In this document: positions 42,579 through 50,192 of the stretch, piece after piece
Layout of the letters: every line of letters starts with the position of its first letter
Position numbering within the stretch: position 1 is the first letter of the stretch
NCBI GenBank assembly: GCA_964631955.1
Contig: CAZWBA010000002.1
Location: forward strand, 379,639 to 443,638
DNA: 64,000 nucleotides
Origin: CAMLJR01 sp964631955
GTDB lineage: Bacteria > Pseudomonadota > Gammaproteobacteria > Pseudomonadales > CAMLJR01
Direction of reading: 5' to 3'
Notes under the pieces: model-generated
The model's input: the letters and a program-made list of their open reading frames with translations, nothing else
Told to the model about the DNA's origin: nothing
Databases searched by the model: none
Position numbers and translations under genes: made by a program

Positions 42579-44504
42579 CTATTGCACTGCTGGCGCGGGA
42601 TTAGCGGCCTCCGCCGGCGCGGCATTCGATTCCACCGGCGTTACAGGCGATTCGGCGGGAGAATTGTCGGGCGCGGCTTGCGCGTTGAGCGACTCCGTTG
42701 CATTTATCTGTTCGACGCCCGGTGCAACCGATGTCTCAGCAGGTTTACGCGGCGCCGCCAATCGCGTCTGCGCGGCCTGTAACGCAGGAATGATCTGCGT
42801 TTTACAGCTCGATTGTGTCTGCCATTCCTTGTCTATGATTTCGTTTTTGTACGACGAGGTGTTGAGATCCTGCAGCGTGATATCGGTGATTTTATTACCG
42901 CTGAATTTTATCAGCGCGCGCAGCGCATCCTCGCGTTCATCCAGCGTGTAAATGAGAAAGCCTTCGTTCTGTCCGATCTGATAGGGCGACTGATAAAAGC
43001 AACCCACGCTTTTCACCTTGAAATGACTGAGCGCCGGCGCAACTTCGTCAAATCCTCTGCGCTCGCTGAGATTATCGGCGAACAGATTGGTCATCGGCCG
43101 CAAAACAATTTGCGTTTCGAATAAGTGCTTGAGTTCGATTTCGGCCTGCTGCGGTGCGTTTTGTGTTTGCAGCAGGGCGTGAGCGAAATCGGGAAATAAA
43201 TTCTGTGTCAATTGCGTAAACGTGCGCGAACTGCGACGCGCGTATTCGACATCGGATAATTTGATGATATTGACCAGCCCCGGAAACCATCTGTCGAGCA
43301 CCGTCGCGTAATCGCGCGCACCGGCGGTGATGCAACTCGACTTCATGAATTTGGGATCAGTGCCCCAATGATCGTTGATCTGCATTAATGCCGCGTTGTA
43401 CCAGATCGCGCGATCGGGCAGCGTCAGCGGTGCGGCATCGATAATTTTGCGAATTTCATCGCAGCCCGTCTGTATGGACCCGGGGCCGCTCGCCTCGCGC
43501 GCGAGTTTCAACATCGGCGATGGCGTATCGGCATTCAATTTCTGCAGCAGCGAAGGCTGTGTGACCGGCGCATTGCTCGCGGGTGCGATGATGCTTTTGT
43601 CGGTCGGATCGATTCTGGGCCAGTGCTCTTCTTTCGAGTCATTGGCATGAAGTTCGACTTCGCGCGTAAATACTGACGGCGCATAGACTACCTTGAAGTC
43701 TATGCGCAACACGGGACGAATTTTATTTTTGTATTTTTCCGGATTGTTGATGATGTCGGTGAACGAGCTGCCGAAGCCGCGCTCGGCCATTTGCACGGTG
43801 ACACTCCACGTATCGATGCCTTCGCGCAATGCCCTGTAATCGATGGGCAGCGTCACCCAGTCTGTCGCCGCGGTGCCCGCGATTTTTCCATACGATGTGC
43901 TCAGCGTTTGCATCGCGCTCGAATTCAGCGGCGTGGTAATGGCTGCGGCGGCACCGATCGGCGTAAACGCCTGCATGACCGACAGTGTCTGCGTGGCGAG
44001 ATTCGATAAATTTTCACTTTTGTTGTTGGAATATTTGAAGGCGATGCGGATCGTGCCGAAATCGTCGAGGTCTTTCATTGGCGTGAAAGGAATGACGTCG
44101 ACGACGCTCAATTCCGAGCCGGTGCACACCGGCGTTCCACTCGCGGCATCGCGCGTGTAAATCGGCACTTCGACGGGATTTGGCAATGTATCGATACCGC
44201 GCGCGGTGGCGGTAATCAGAATCGACGATTGCTCCTTGACCCAGGAGTCGCCGATGAATCCGCAATACATATCGCCTTCGGCGCCTTTGACGACATACGT
44301 ATGCGCGACGACTTTGAAATAGCCGGGATCGTAAGCGAGGTTGCCGAGCCAGCGCGGTTTTTGCGTGTCACTCAAACTCGTATAGGGAATATCGGCGCGC
44401 TTGGTTTGCTGATCGAGCATCAGCATTTTCTGGCCGGCCTGCGCACAGCCGGTACTGCACAACATCACCAGACCCATCGAAAAGAATTTTACTGACAAAC
44501 GCAT
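42579..44504 (-). CDS. large secreted envelope protein of unknown function
   Basis: This 641-residue protein has an N-terminal export signal (VKFFSMGLVMLCSTGCAQA). A lipobox-like CSTGC is present, but with a poor -3 residue, so lipidation is uncertain. The mature part has paired cysteines spread through it (MYCGFIGD, TPVCTGSE, TGCDEIRKI, SSCITAG, GCFYQSP, SSCKTQ), suggesting periplasmic disulfides. The last 60 residues are Ala/Pro/Glu-rich. No domain was recognised. It starts a minus-strand pair with the small coiled-coil gene. Confidence 0.75.
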   Translation of the reverse strand: MRLSVKFFSMGLVMLCSTGCAQAGQKMLMLDQQTKRADIPYTSLSDTQKPRWLGNLAYDPGYFKVVAHTYVVKGAEGDMYCGFIGDSWVKEQSSILITATARGIDTLPNPVEVPIYTRDAASGTPVCTGSELSVVDVIPFTPMKDLDDFGTIRIAFKYSNNKSENLSNLATQTLSVMQAFTPIGAAAAITTPLNSSAMQTLSTSYGKIAGTAATDWVTLPIDYRALREGIDTWSVTVQMAERGFGSSFTDIINNPEKYKNKIRPVLRIDFKVVYAPSVFTREVELHANDSKEEHWPRIDPTDKSIIAPASNAPVTQPSLLQKLNADTPSPMLKLAREASGPGSIQTGCDEIRKIIDAAPLTLPDRAIWYNAALMQINDHWGTDPKFMKSSCITAGARDYATVLDRWFPGLVNIIKLSDVEYARRSSRTFTQLTQNLFPDFAHALLQTQNAPQQAEIELKHLFETQIVLRPMTNLFADNLSERRGFDEVAPALSHFKVKSVGCFYQSPYQIGQNEGFLIYTLDEREDALRALIKFSGNKITDITLQDLNTSSYKNEIIDKEWQTQSSCKTQIIPALQAAQTRLAAPRKPAETSVAPGVEQINATESLNAQAAPDNSPAESPVTPVESNAAPAEAANPAPAVQ

Positions 44505-44641
44505 GGCAGCCCTTGGGCACGGAAACGGCGCCGTATTAGACAGCGCTTCAGTGGAGCGTTCCCGACCTCGATTCGGCCGCCATGATAACTCAAGCCCCGC
44601 ACGCGCCCGAATGGCTCACGATATATGGCTTGAGGCGGCGA

Positions 44642-45058
44642 TCAGCCGGATGTGTAGCCCATTTTCTGTTTTATGTAGACAGGAGGACTGGGGGGGCTTT
44701 TATAGGCGCGGCCCGTGTAGATTTTTTCATAGCATTCGGATTGCGGCGTTTGCACATTCGAAATCACCAGGTCAACGACGCCTTCTTCATTGATTCTTAT
44801 AATCTGGGTCACTCCGTCGCCTGGAAGCTCACTGCAGATTTTCTTTTCATCGAGCGCCATGCCGCTATCGTCGGTCATGCGTTGAATAAGATAACCTCGC
44901 GTGGCGGTATCGTATGGCTTGATGAGTTTTTCGGCTTCGGAAAAATCCATCGCGGAGGAGGCGAGCGGAACCATGCACAGGATTATTCCGCAGCGTTTGG
45001 CGATTTCAATTCGAACTGGCCGCAAGACGGCGCAATCCCCCCTGTTACCCTTATTCAT
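44642..45058 (-). CDS. small periplasmic protein of unknown function
   Basis: This 138-residue product has a long signal peptide (about 37 residues: a basic start MNKGNRGD, then IAKRCGIILCMVPLASSA). The mature part (MDFSEAEKLIKPYDTATRGYL, given up to there) continues with GVTQIIRINEEGVVDLVIS and a cysteine pair (KKICSELPG, SECYEKIY). No family was recognised. A strong ribosome-binding site GGAAGGTG precedes the ATG. csrA lies upstream on the same strand. Confidence 0.7.
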   Translation of the reverse strand: MNKGNRGDCAVLRPVRIEIAKRCGIILCMVPLASSAMDFSEAEKLIKPYDTATRGYLIQRMTDDSGMALDEKKICSELPGDGVTQIIRINEEGVVDLVISNVQTPQSECYEKIYTGRAYKSPPSPPVYIKQKMGYTSG

Positions 45059-45153
45059 ATTTCACCTTCCTAGTTATTATGTGCCATCACTGTAGCGGCT
45101 TTGCCTAACACTCTCCATTAGAGAGGCGGCAACGCCGGAAGTTTTAGACGGCG

Positions 45154-45345
45154 TCACTTTTCCTCGCGAGCGGGCGCCGACTTTCCCATGCGCGAGCGGT
45201 GAAGCGCATCCTCCCTGTGAATGGCAATCTCGATGGGCGCTGCAATTCCCAGGCGCACCTGCCCGCCCTTGATCCGCAATACCGTAATAGTGATGTGCTC
45301 ACCAATTCTGAGCGTTTCAGAGATACGTCGCGACAGCACCAGCAT
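45154..45345 (-). CDS. csrA: CsrA/RsmA-type translational regulator
   Basis: CsrA binds GGA motifs in mRNA leaders and blocks or changes translation. The product has 63 residues: MLVLSRRISETLRIGEHITI, then RIKGGQVRLGIAAP, then IHRED with the RNA-binding arginine. Compared with standard CsrA (LTRRVGETLMIGD, VNAPKEVSVHREE) it is diverged at several core positions, so it may be an accessory paralogue rather than the main regulator. It is transcribed away from the KorA-like gene. Confidence 0.9.
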   Translation of the reverse strand: MLVLSRRISETLRIGEHITITVLRIKGGQVRLGIAAPIEIAIHREDALHRSRMGKSAPAREEK

Positions 45346-45509
45346 TTGCCAGCCTCCCTCCGTTTTATGTTTCGATAGATTCCATATCAGACATCGCCGC
45401 CTTCATATTATCCAATAATTACGTAAAAAACATATTTTTATTTTTTGTTTATCGTAATATTTATTAATCGAAGGCGCGCTGCATGGCAGCGACGTAAAGG
45501 AAAGCCGCG

Positions 45510-46010
45510 ATGGGACCGACTGTTGCATCGATATGGGGAGCAGGGATAATGGCCGCCGATAATAAATCGCACAGTGATGACGAAGAATTCGATCTCATGA
45601 GAGCAGAAGTATTTGAAATTGCCGCGAACGCCGTGAGTTTTCATGGCGCCAACGAGAAAACGCCGAGAATCGTGCTGGCCGCACGCGCGGTAATGGTCGA
45701 CGGCATGCGCCCCGCCGATGCCGCCGATAAATTCGATTTCCCGCGCGAGCGCATTTCCGAAGCGGTCGGCCGCATCCGCGACAAATGGAGCGCCATCTGT
45801 GAAGAAAACGGCTGGGTTACCGAGACATTTTCACTGCCGCCGAAACTCGTCGAATTGATCCGCGAAATCGAACGCGATGCGCTGACACCATTATTGGAAG
45901 AAACGCTGATCCGGCGTAAAAAGAAAATGGATCTGGCGAAGACCACATTGTTGAAGGTGGCGGAGAAAGAACCCACGACCTATCGCAATAAACCGACGAA
46001 AAAGCGCTGA
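45510..46010 (+). CDS. KorA/TrfB-like DNA-binding protein
   Basis: This 166-residue protein resembles TrfB/KorA repressors of IncP plasmids. The core matches in order: a helix TPRIVLAARAVMVDGMRPA, a helix-turn-helix ADKFDFPRERISEAVGRIRDKW, and a linker to a C-terminal VTETFSLPPKLVELIREIE segment; in plasmid KorA the same arrangement is IEIARGVLVDGKPQA, LTRGAVSQAVHRVW and VTAVLPEHQAYIV (from memory). A basic lysine-rich tail follows. A second possible start (MAADNKS at 45549) also has a good ribosome-binding site. No plasmid genes surround it. Confidence 0.7.
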   Translation: MGPTVASIWGAGIMAADNKSHSDDEEFDLMRAEVFEIAANAVSFHGANEKTPRIVLAARAVMVDGMRPADAADKFDFPRERISEAVGRIRDKWSAICEENGWVTETFSLPPKLVELIREIERDALTPLLEETLIRRKKKMDLAKTTLLKVAEKEPTTYRNKPTKKR

Positions 46011-46094
46011 TCCATTCCTGGAAATTGCTATCGAAGATGGGAACGGGCTGCCCTCGATGAGCGTCAGCCCGAAAATTTCCGTATGGAGTTTTTT

Positions 46095-46128
46095 TGCCGC
46101 ACAGCATTCTTCATGGCGGCAAAACAGA
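46095..46128. repeat. hairpin between convergent genes
   Basis: TTTTGCCGC and GCGGCAAAA arms pair around a 14-15-base loop in the gap between the KorA-like gene and sodC. The T and A runs are part of the stem rather than following it, so a standard terminator is doubtful for either direction. Confidence 0.5.
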
Positions 46129-46131
46129 TAA

Positions 46132-46644
46132 TTATTTAATAACGCCGCAGGCGACACGCCCGCCGCCGCCACCCAGTGCTGCCGGATGGTCAGAATGATT
46201 GTCGCCACCTGCATGCACCATCAGCGCTTTCGATTTGATATCGCTGAGCTTGAGACGCGGCGCCAGCACCGGCTGCACAGATGAGCCATCGGCCACTACG
46301 TACAATGGCGGCAAATCGCCGAGATGGCCATCTCCCCACGGCGCGCCATGCACATTGCTGGAGGCAGGATCATAGTGACCGCCCGCAGCACCTGCAGGCA
46401 CTTTTTTGCCATCCTTCTCATTCGTATCGCAGCTCGGATTCTGATGAAGATGAAAGCCGTGCACGCCGGGCACCAAGCCTTTGAGCGCAGGCGTGAACAC
46501 CACACCGTGTTTCGATTCGGAAATCGTCACCTGACCCACACTCGCGCCAACACCCTTCTCATCGACCAGATTTATCGGCACGACGAGATCCGCGAAAGCA
46601 TGCGCGGCAGCAAATGAAACGAAAAACAACATTGGTTTTTTCAC
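46132..46644 (-). CDS. sodC: Cu/Zn superoxide dismutase, periplasmic
   Basis: SodC converts superoxide to hydrogen peroxide and oxygen in the periplasm. The product has 170 residues, starting with a signal peptide (MKKPMLFFVSFAAAHAFA). Copper and zinc ligands are seen in GVHGFHLHQNPSC, GGHYDP and HGAPWGDGHLGDLP, and in MVHAGGDNHSDHP. The disulfide cysteines are in NPSCD and VACGVIK. It matches the bacterial SodC group fully. Confidence 0.95.
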   Translation of the reverse strand: MKKPMLFFVSFAAAHAFADLVVPINLVDEKGVGASVGQVTISESKHGVVFTPALKGLVPGVHGFHLHQNPSCDTNEKDGKKVPAGAAGGHYDPASSNVHGAPWGDGHLGDLPPLYVVADGSSVQPVLAPRLKLSDIKSKALMVHAGGDNHSDHPAALGGGGGRVACGVIK

Positions 46645-46793
46645 GATGTTTCCTCCGTGGACTGGATATTTACAGTTGCCGATCCGGCACCGACTGAACC
46701 CGCAAATATTTTCAGCCGCGATTTTGCCTGCTGGGGCAATGAATGTCAGTGCAATTTATCCATAAATGCGGCATGCGAACGCTCAATGGGAAA

Positions 46794-47804
46794 CTAGCGC
46801 GACAGCGTAATCGATAAATAAATGATGTAGAGCACGCCATTGCCGAGCAACACCCACACCGGCAAGCCTTTCGAACGCCAATTTAGGCGCAGCCATGCGG
46901 CTGCAATCAACGTGACTATCACACCGCTCAATACTTCGATACGCGGCTCCCACGGTGTGAGCATGATGCCTATCGCGGGTAATAATGTTCCCTGAAATAC
47001 CATCGCACCGGTGATATTGCCGAAGGCGAGCGTGTCTTTGCCGCGGCGAATCCACAAAATGCTGTTCACTTTTTCCGGCAGTTCGGTGGCGATCGGAATA
47101 ATCAGCAGCGATAACAGCAGCGCGGAAATGCCGAGTAATTGCGAAAGATCTTCGACGCCGTGAATAAATCCTTTGGCGCCAGTGATTAATAACGCAAGCC
47201 CTGCGATCAATTGCAATATGATCGTAAACATATTTTCGGGCAGACCGAGGCGACACAAAAACATTTTGGATTCGGCTTCGGTGCCATGACCCGTATCGAC
47301 CAGATGTTGCGATGCGCGCAGTGTCAGCAAAATGTAAATGAAATAGGTAAAAACGAGCGCGGCGCTCATCCCGACACGCACGACATTGTGTTCGCGCGGT
47401 ACGAACATCGCTGCAGCCGCGATAATGAATGCAATGAGAAAGAAATGCAGATCGCGGTGAAAACCGGTGCGCTCAGGATGAACCCAGCCTGTCGGCTTGC
47501 GACGGCGCAATATCGCTACCGCCATGAGGCAGGTCGACAGCGTCGATAACATCAGCGGCGCACCGAGAATTGCGCCGACACCGATTTCCTCGTTGGTGCT
47601 CATGTTGGTGGTGCCGGCGAATATTGCCAGCAAGGGCACCAGGGTCTCCGGCAACGCGGTACCCACCGCCGCGAACAGCGAGCCGGTGACCCCTTCCGAG
47701 ATTTTCAGCCTTTCACCCAGATGCTCCAGCGCATTGGTAAACACTTCCGCCGCTACGAGGATAATCAGCAAGGTGAAAATGAGCTGGATCAGCAGTGGCG
47801 TCAT
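46794..47804 (-). CDS. sodium/calcium exchanger family protein
   Basis: This 336-residue inner-membrane protein has about ten helices and two inverted exchanger repeats. The alpha-1 segment is GTALPETLVPLLAIFAGTTN and the alpha-2 segment is PIATELPEKVNSILWIRRG followed by GNITGAMVFQG. Members exchange Na+ or H+ for Ca2+ or similar cations. The ATG at 47804 leaves a normal N-terminus; the frame extends upstream to 47855 and would overlap the end of dinB. It follows dinB on the same strand at 47 bases. Confidence 0.87.
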   Translation of the reverse strand: MTPLLIQLIFTLLIILVAAEVFTNALEHLGERLKISEGVTGSLFAAVGTALPETLVPLLAIFAGTTNMSTNEEIGVGAILGAPLMLSTLSTCLMAVAILRRRKPTGWVHPERTGFHRDLHFFLIAFIIAAAAMFVPREHNVVRVGMSAALVFTYFIYILLTLRASQHLVDTGHGTEAESKMFLCRLGLPENMFTIILQLIAGLALLITGAKGFIHGVEDLSQLLGISALLLSLLIIPIATELPEKVNSILWIRRGKDTLAFGNITGAMVFQGTLLPAIGIMLTPWEPRIEVLSGVIVTLIAAAWLRLNWRSKGLPVWVLLGNGVLYIIYLSITLSR

Positions 47805-47851
47805 GATGCGCTCTCTTGTTCTTGTCGACGCCGAAGTGTAAGGGCGAGCGT

Positions 47852-48934
47852 TCAATTAAACAATTCGAGCTGCGCATCGGATCTGTCAGCCGCAAGACGC
47901 ACGCCCACACCGAGCAAACGCACAGGTTTCTGCCGACGCTGAAAACCCGTTTCGAGCAGCTTTTCGAAACGGGACACCTGGGCGAACAGCCCCGATTGCG
48001 CGATCGAGCCACCACATTCGACCGTGGTACGCGTGAAATCGGCAAATCGGATTTTAAGAAAAAGCTTGTTGGCGCTGCGTTCGGCGCGCGAGTGCCGAAT
48101 GCGTTCGCGCAGCTTCGCCAGCAGCTGTGGTAATTGCTGTCTGCACGCGGCAAGACTCGGCACATCGCTGGAATAGGTTTCTTCCACGCTGATCGATTTG
48201 CGCTCACGCGATGGATTGACTTCGCGCTCATCGATGCCGCGGCATAATTCGTACAGACGTTCGCCGAAACGCCCGAACTGCTGCAGCAGTTGCGTTGGCG
48301 ACCATGAGCGTAAATCCGCGCAGGTATAAACACCGTGCCGCTTCAATTTTTCTGCGGTGACTTTACCGACACCAAATAATTTATCGATGGGCAGTTGCGC
48401 GACGAAGTCATCGACCTGCTCGGGCGTCACGACAAATTGTCCATCGGGTTTATTCCAGTCACTGGCGATTTTGGCGATGAATTTATTCGGCGCAATCCCC
48501 GCCGAGGCGGTAATACCCACCTCTTTGGCAATGCGCGAACGAATATCGCGCGCAATCAGGGTTGCGCTGCCATTGCAGCGCGCCGAATGCGTCACATCAA
48601 GAAAGGCTTCATCGAGCGACAGCGGTTCGATGAGATCGGTGTAATCGTTATAGATATGAAGAATTTGTCTGGAGGCTTCGCGATATTTGTCGAAAGCGGG
48701 CGGTATCAACACCAGCTCAGGACATAATCTCAGCGCGTGCCCGGTCGCCATCGCCGAGCGCACACCAAAACGACGCGCTTCATAATTGCAGGTGGCGATG
48801 ACGCCGCGCTGACTCGCACGCCCGCCGACCGCAATCGGCAGATGACGCAGCGAGGGATCGTCGCGCATTTCCACGGCGGCATAAAAACAGTCGCAATCGC
48901 AGTGAATGATTTTGTGCAGCGCGGCTGGCGGCAT
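47852..48934 (-). CDS. dinB: DNA polymerase IV
   Basis: DinB is the Y-family polymerase that copies past damaged bases at the cost of errors. The product has 360 residues. The catalytic motifs are HCDCDCFYAAVEMR (palm aspartates), YTDLIEPLSLDEAFLDVT with the SLDEA motif, and the helix-hairpin-helix segment LFGVGKVTAEKL. The C-terminal little-finger domain ends VRLLGVGVRL. The ATG at 48934 is chosen because the region upstream to 49048 is not conserved. Two LexA boxes lie upstream of the small gene before it, so SOS induction is expected. Confidence 0.94.
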   Translation of the reverse strand: MPPAALHKIIHCDCDCFYAAVEMRDDPSLRHLPIAVGGRASQRGVIATCNYEARRFGVRSAMATGHALRLCPELVLIPPAFDKYREASRQILHIYNDYTDLIEPLSLDEAFLDVTHSARCNGSATLIARDIRSRIAKEVGITASAGIAPNKFIAKIASDWNKPDGQFVVTPEQVDDFVAQLPIDKLFGVGKVTAEKLKRHGVYTCADLRSWSPTQLLQQFGRFGERLYELCRGIDEREVNPSRERKSISVEETYSSDVPSLAACRQQLPQLLAKLRERIRHSRAERSANKLFLKIRFADFTRTTVECGGSIAQSGLFAQVSRFEKLLETGFQRRQKPVRLLGVGVRLAADRSDAQLELFN

Positions 48935-48944
48935 GGTTGCCTGT

Positions 48945-49184
48945 TCACACCGCCACGACCAGCGCCAGCAGGCTCGACACGCCGCTCGCCACGGGCAGCA
49001 ATGCCGCGACGCCGTCGGTCTCACCACGCTGGCGCAGCCGGTGCTCATACAGCAGGCCTGCCATGGCGCCGCTCAGCGCCAGTAGCAGAGAGGTGCGCAA
49101 CCAGATCATCTGAATGCCGACGCCGATCAGGATCAATAACAGACCGCACAACAGCCCACCAAGCTGCGACCAACGCAACAACAT
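48945..49184 (-). CDS. small membrane protein upstream of dinB
   Basis: This 79-residue protein has two to three hydrophobic stretches (LGGLLCGLLLILIGVGIQMI, LLLALSGAMAGLLY and VASGVSSLLALVVAV) and a basic, charged turn (EHRLRQRGETDG). No family was recognised. It ends ten bases before dinB, so the two should be co-transcribed from the LexA-controlled promoter upstream. An in-frame GTG at 49223 is an alternative start. Confidence 0.7.
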   Translation of the reverse strand: MLLRWSQLGGLLCGLLLILIGVGIQMIWLRTSLLLALSGAMAGLLYEHRLRQRGETDGVAALLPVASGVSSLLALVVAV

Positions 49185-49233
49185 GATTTCTCTGGTATTC
49201 CCTTCGTGTACCACGATTTGCACCCTTACCTAA

Positions 49234-49249
49234 CTGTATGTTCGTACAG
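49234..49249 (-). promoter_or_regulatory. LexA box 1
   Basis: CTGTATGTTCGTACAG matches the CTG-N10-CAG LexA operator with good arms. It lies 50 bases upstream of the small membrane gene that precedes dinB, so LexA should block that operon until the SOS response. Confidence 0.85.
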
Positions 49250-49268
49250 TATGGCAAAAATTTATCCA

Positions 49269-49284
49269 CTGTCAATTCATACAG
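49269..49284 (-). promoter_or_regulatory. LexA box 2
   Basis: CTGTCAATTCATACAG is a second CTG-N10-CAG operator, 35 bases from the first (start to start). Tandem boxes suggest tight or cooperative LexA control of the dinB operon. The divergent ahpC promoter lies about 165 bases away on the other side. Confidence 0.8.
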
Positions 49285-49448
49285 TGCTTTTTGTTAGGGT
49301 GTTGGGGACTGTTATTAATGCTCACTATCAAACTTATTACATCTTTTAATTTCCTTCTATTGATGCGAACCCTTAAATTGGCCACGTAGCATCAGCAACG
49401 CCCGCTACTTAGGGGCAGCAACATCATCAACCACCAGGAGAGGCAGTC

Positions 49449-50012
49449 ATGTCATTGATCAACACCACTATCAAACCGTTCAAAGCCACCGCGTATCACA
49501 ACGGCAAATTCGTGCCCGTGTCGGATGCCGATCTGGCAGGCAAATGGTCCGTCGTATTTTTCTATCCGGCTGACTTTACGTTCGTGTGTCCGACCGAGTT
49601 GGGCGATCTGGCCGATCATTACGACACGTTCAAAAAACTGGGCGTAGAAATTTATTCGGTATCGACCGACACGCATTTCACGCACAAGGCGTGGCATGAC
49701 GCATCGGACACCATCAAGAAAATCCAGTACCCGATGATCGGCGATCCGACCGGCGTTATCAGCCGCAATTTCGAAGTGATGATCGAGGAAGAAGGTCTGG
49801 CACTGCGCGGTACGTTTGTGATTAACCCTGAAGGCCAAATCAAAATCATCGAAACGCACGATCTCGGCATCGGCCGTTCGGCGACTGAGTTGATTCGCAA
49901 AATTCAAGCGGCTCAATACGTCGCAACGCACGATGGCGAAGTGTGCCCTGCAGCGTGGCAACCCGGTGAGGAAACACTGGCACCGTCGTTGGATTTGGTT
50001 GGAAAGATCTAA
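49449..50012 (+). CDS. ahpC: alkyl hydroperoxide reductase C (peroxiredoxin)
   Basis: AhpC is a typical 2-Cys peroxiredoxin that reduces hydrogen peroxide and organic hydroperoxides. The product has 187 residues. The peroxidatic Cys47 is in FYPADFTFVCPTE, and the resolving Cys166 is in DGEVCPAAW. The GGIG-like loop and YF-type C-terminal features of the family are partly visible (GDPTGVISRNF). An AGGAGAGG ribosome-binding site lies close to the ATG. ahpF follows 180 bases downstream. Confidence 0.97.
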   Translation: MSLINTTIKPFKATAYHNGKFVPVSDADLAGKWSVVFFYPADFTFVCPTELGDLADHYDTFKKLGVEIYSVSTDTHFTHKAWHDASDTIKKIQYPMIGDPTGVISRNFEVMIEEEGLALRGTFVINPEGQIKIIETHDLGIGRSATELIRKIQAAQYVATHDGEVCPAAWQPGEETLAPSLDLVGKI

Positions 50013-50053
50013 TTACGCGCGGAACAAGCCGATCTGCCTGATTGTTTGCAGCG

Positions 50054-50110
50054 ACCGTAGGCGGCATGGATGCCGCCTCCGAGCCTCCATGGATGGATTC
50101 ACGGCGCGTC
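50054..50110. repeat. intergenic repeat between ahpC and ahpF
   Basis: GGCGGCAT-gg-ATGCCGCC forms a perfect hairpin followed by CGAGCCTCCATGGATGGATT and CACGGCG. This pattern resembles a repeat common in gammaproteobacterial intergenic regions. It may reduce ahpF expression relative to ahpC, which is inference. Confidence 0.6.
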
Positions 50111-50192
50111 GTCGCAAATGATCAGGTAGAGCGGCGAATCGGTGGCAAATACTCGCTGCACCAAAGAAAAGTTTTTAAATTCGGAGTCGATC

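Noticed and set aside
45100..45140. GTTAGGC on the minus strand, similar to an attC core, upstream of the periplasmic gene
   Set aside because: No matching inverse core or long palindrome was found around it, so there is no support for an integron site there.
46095..46128. Hairpin as a terminator for sodC
   Set aside because: The T and A runs are within the stem and no T-run follows on either strand, so it is listed only as a hairpin.
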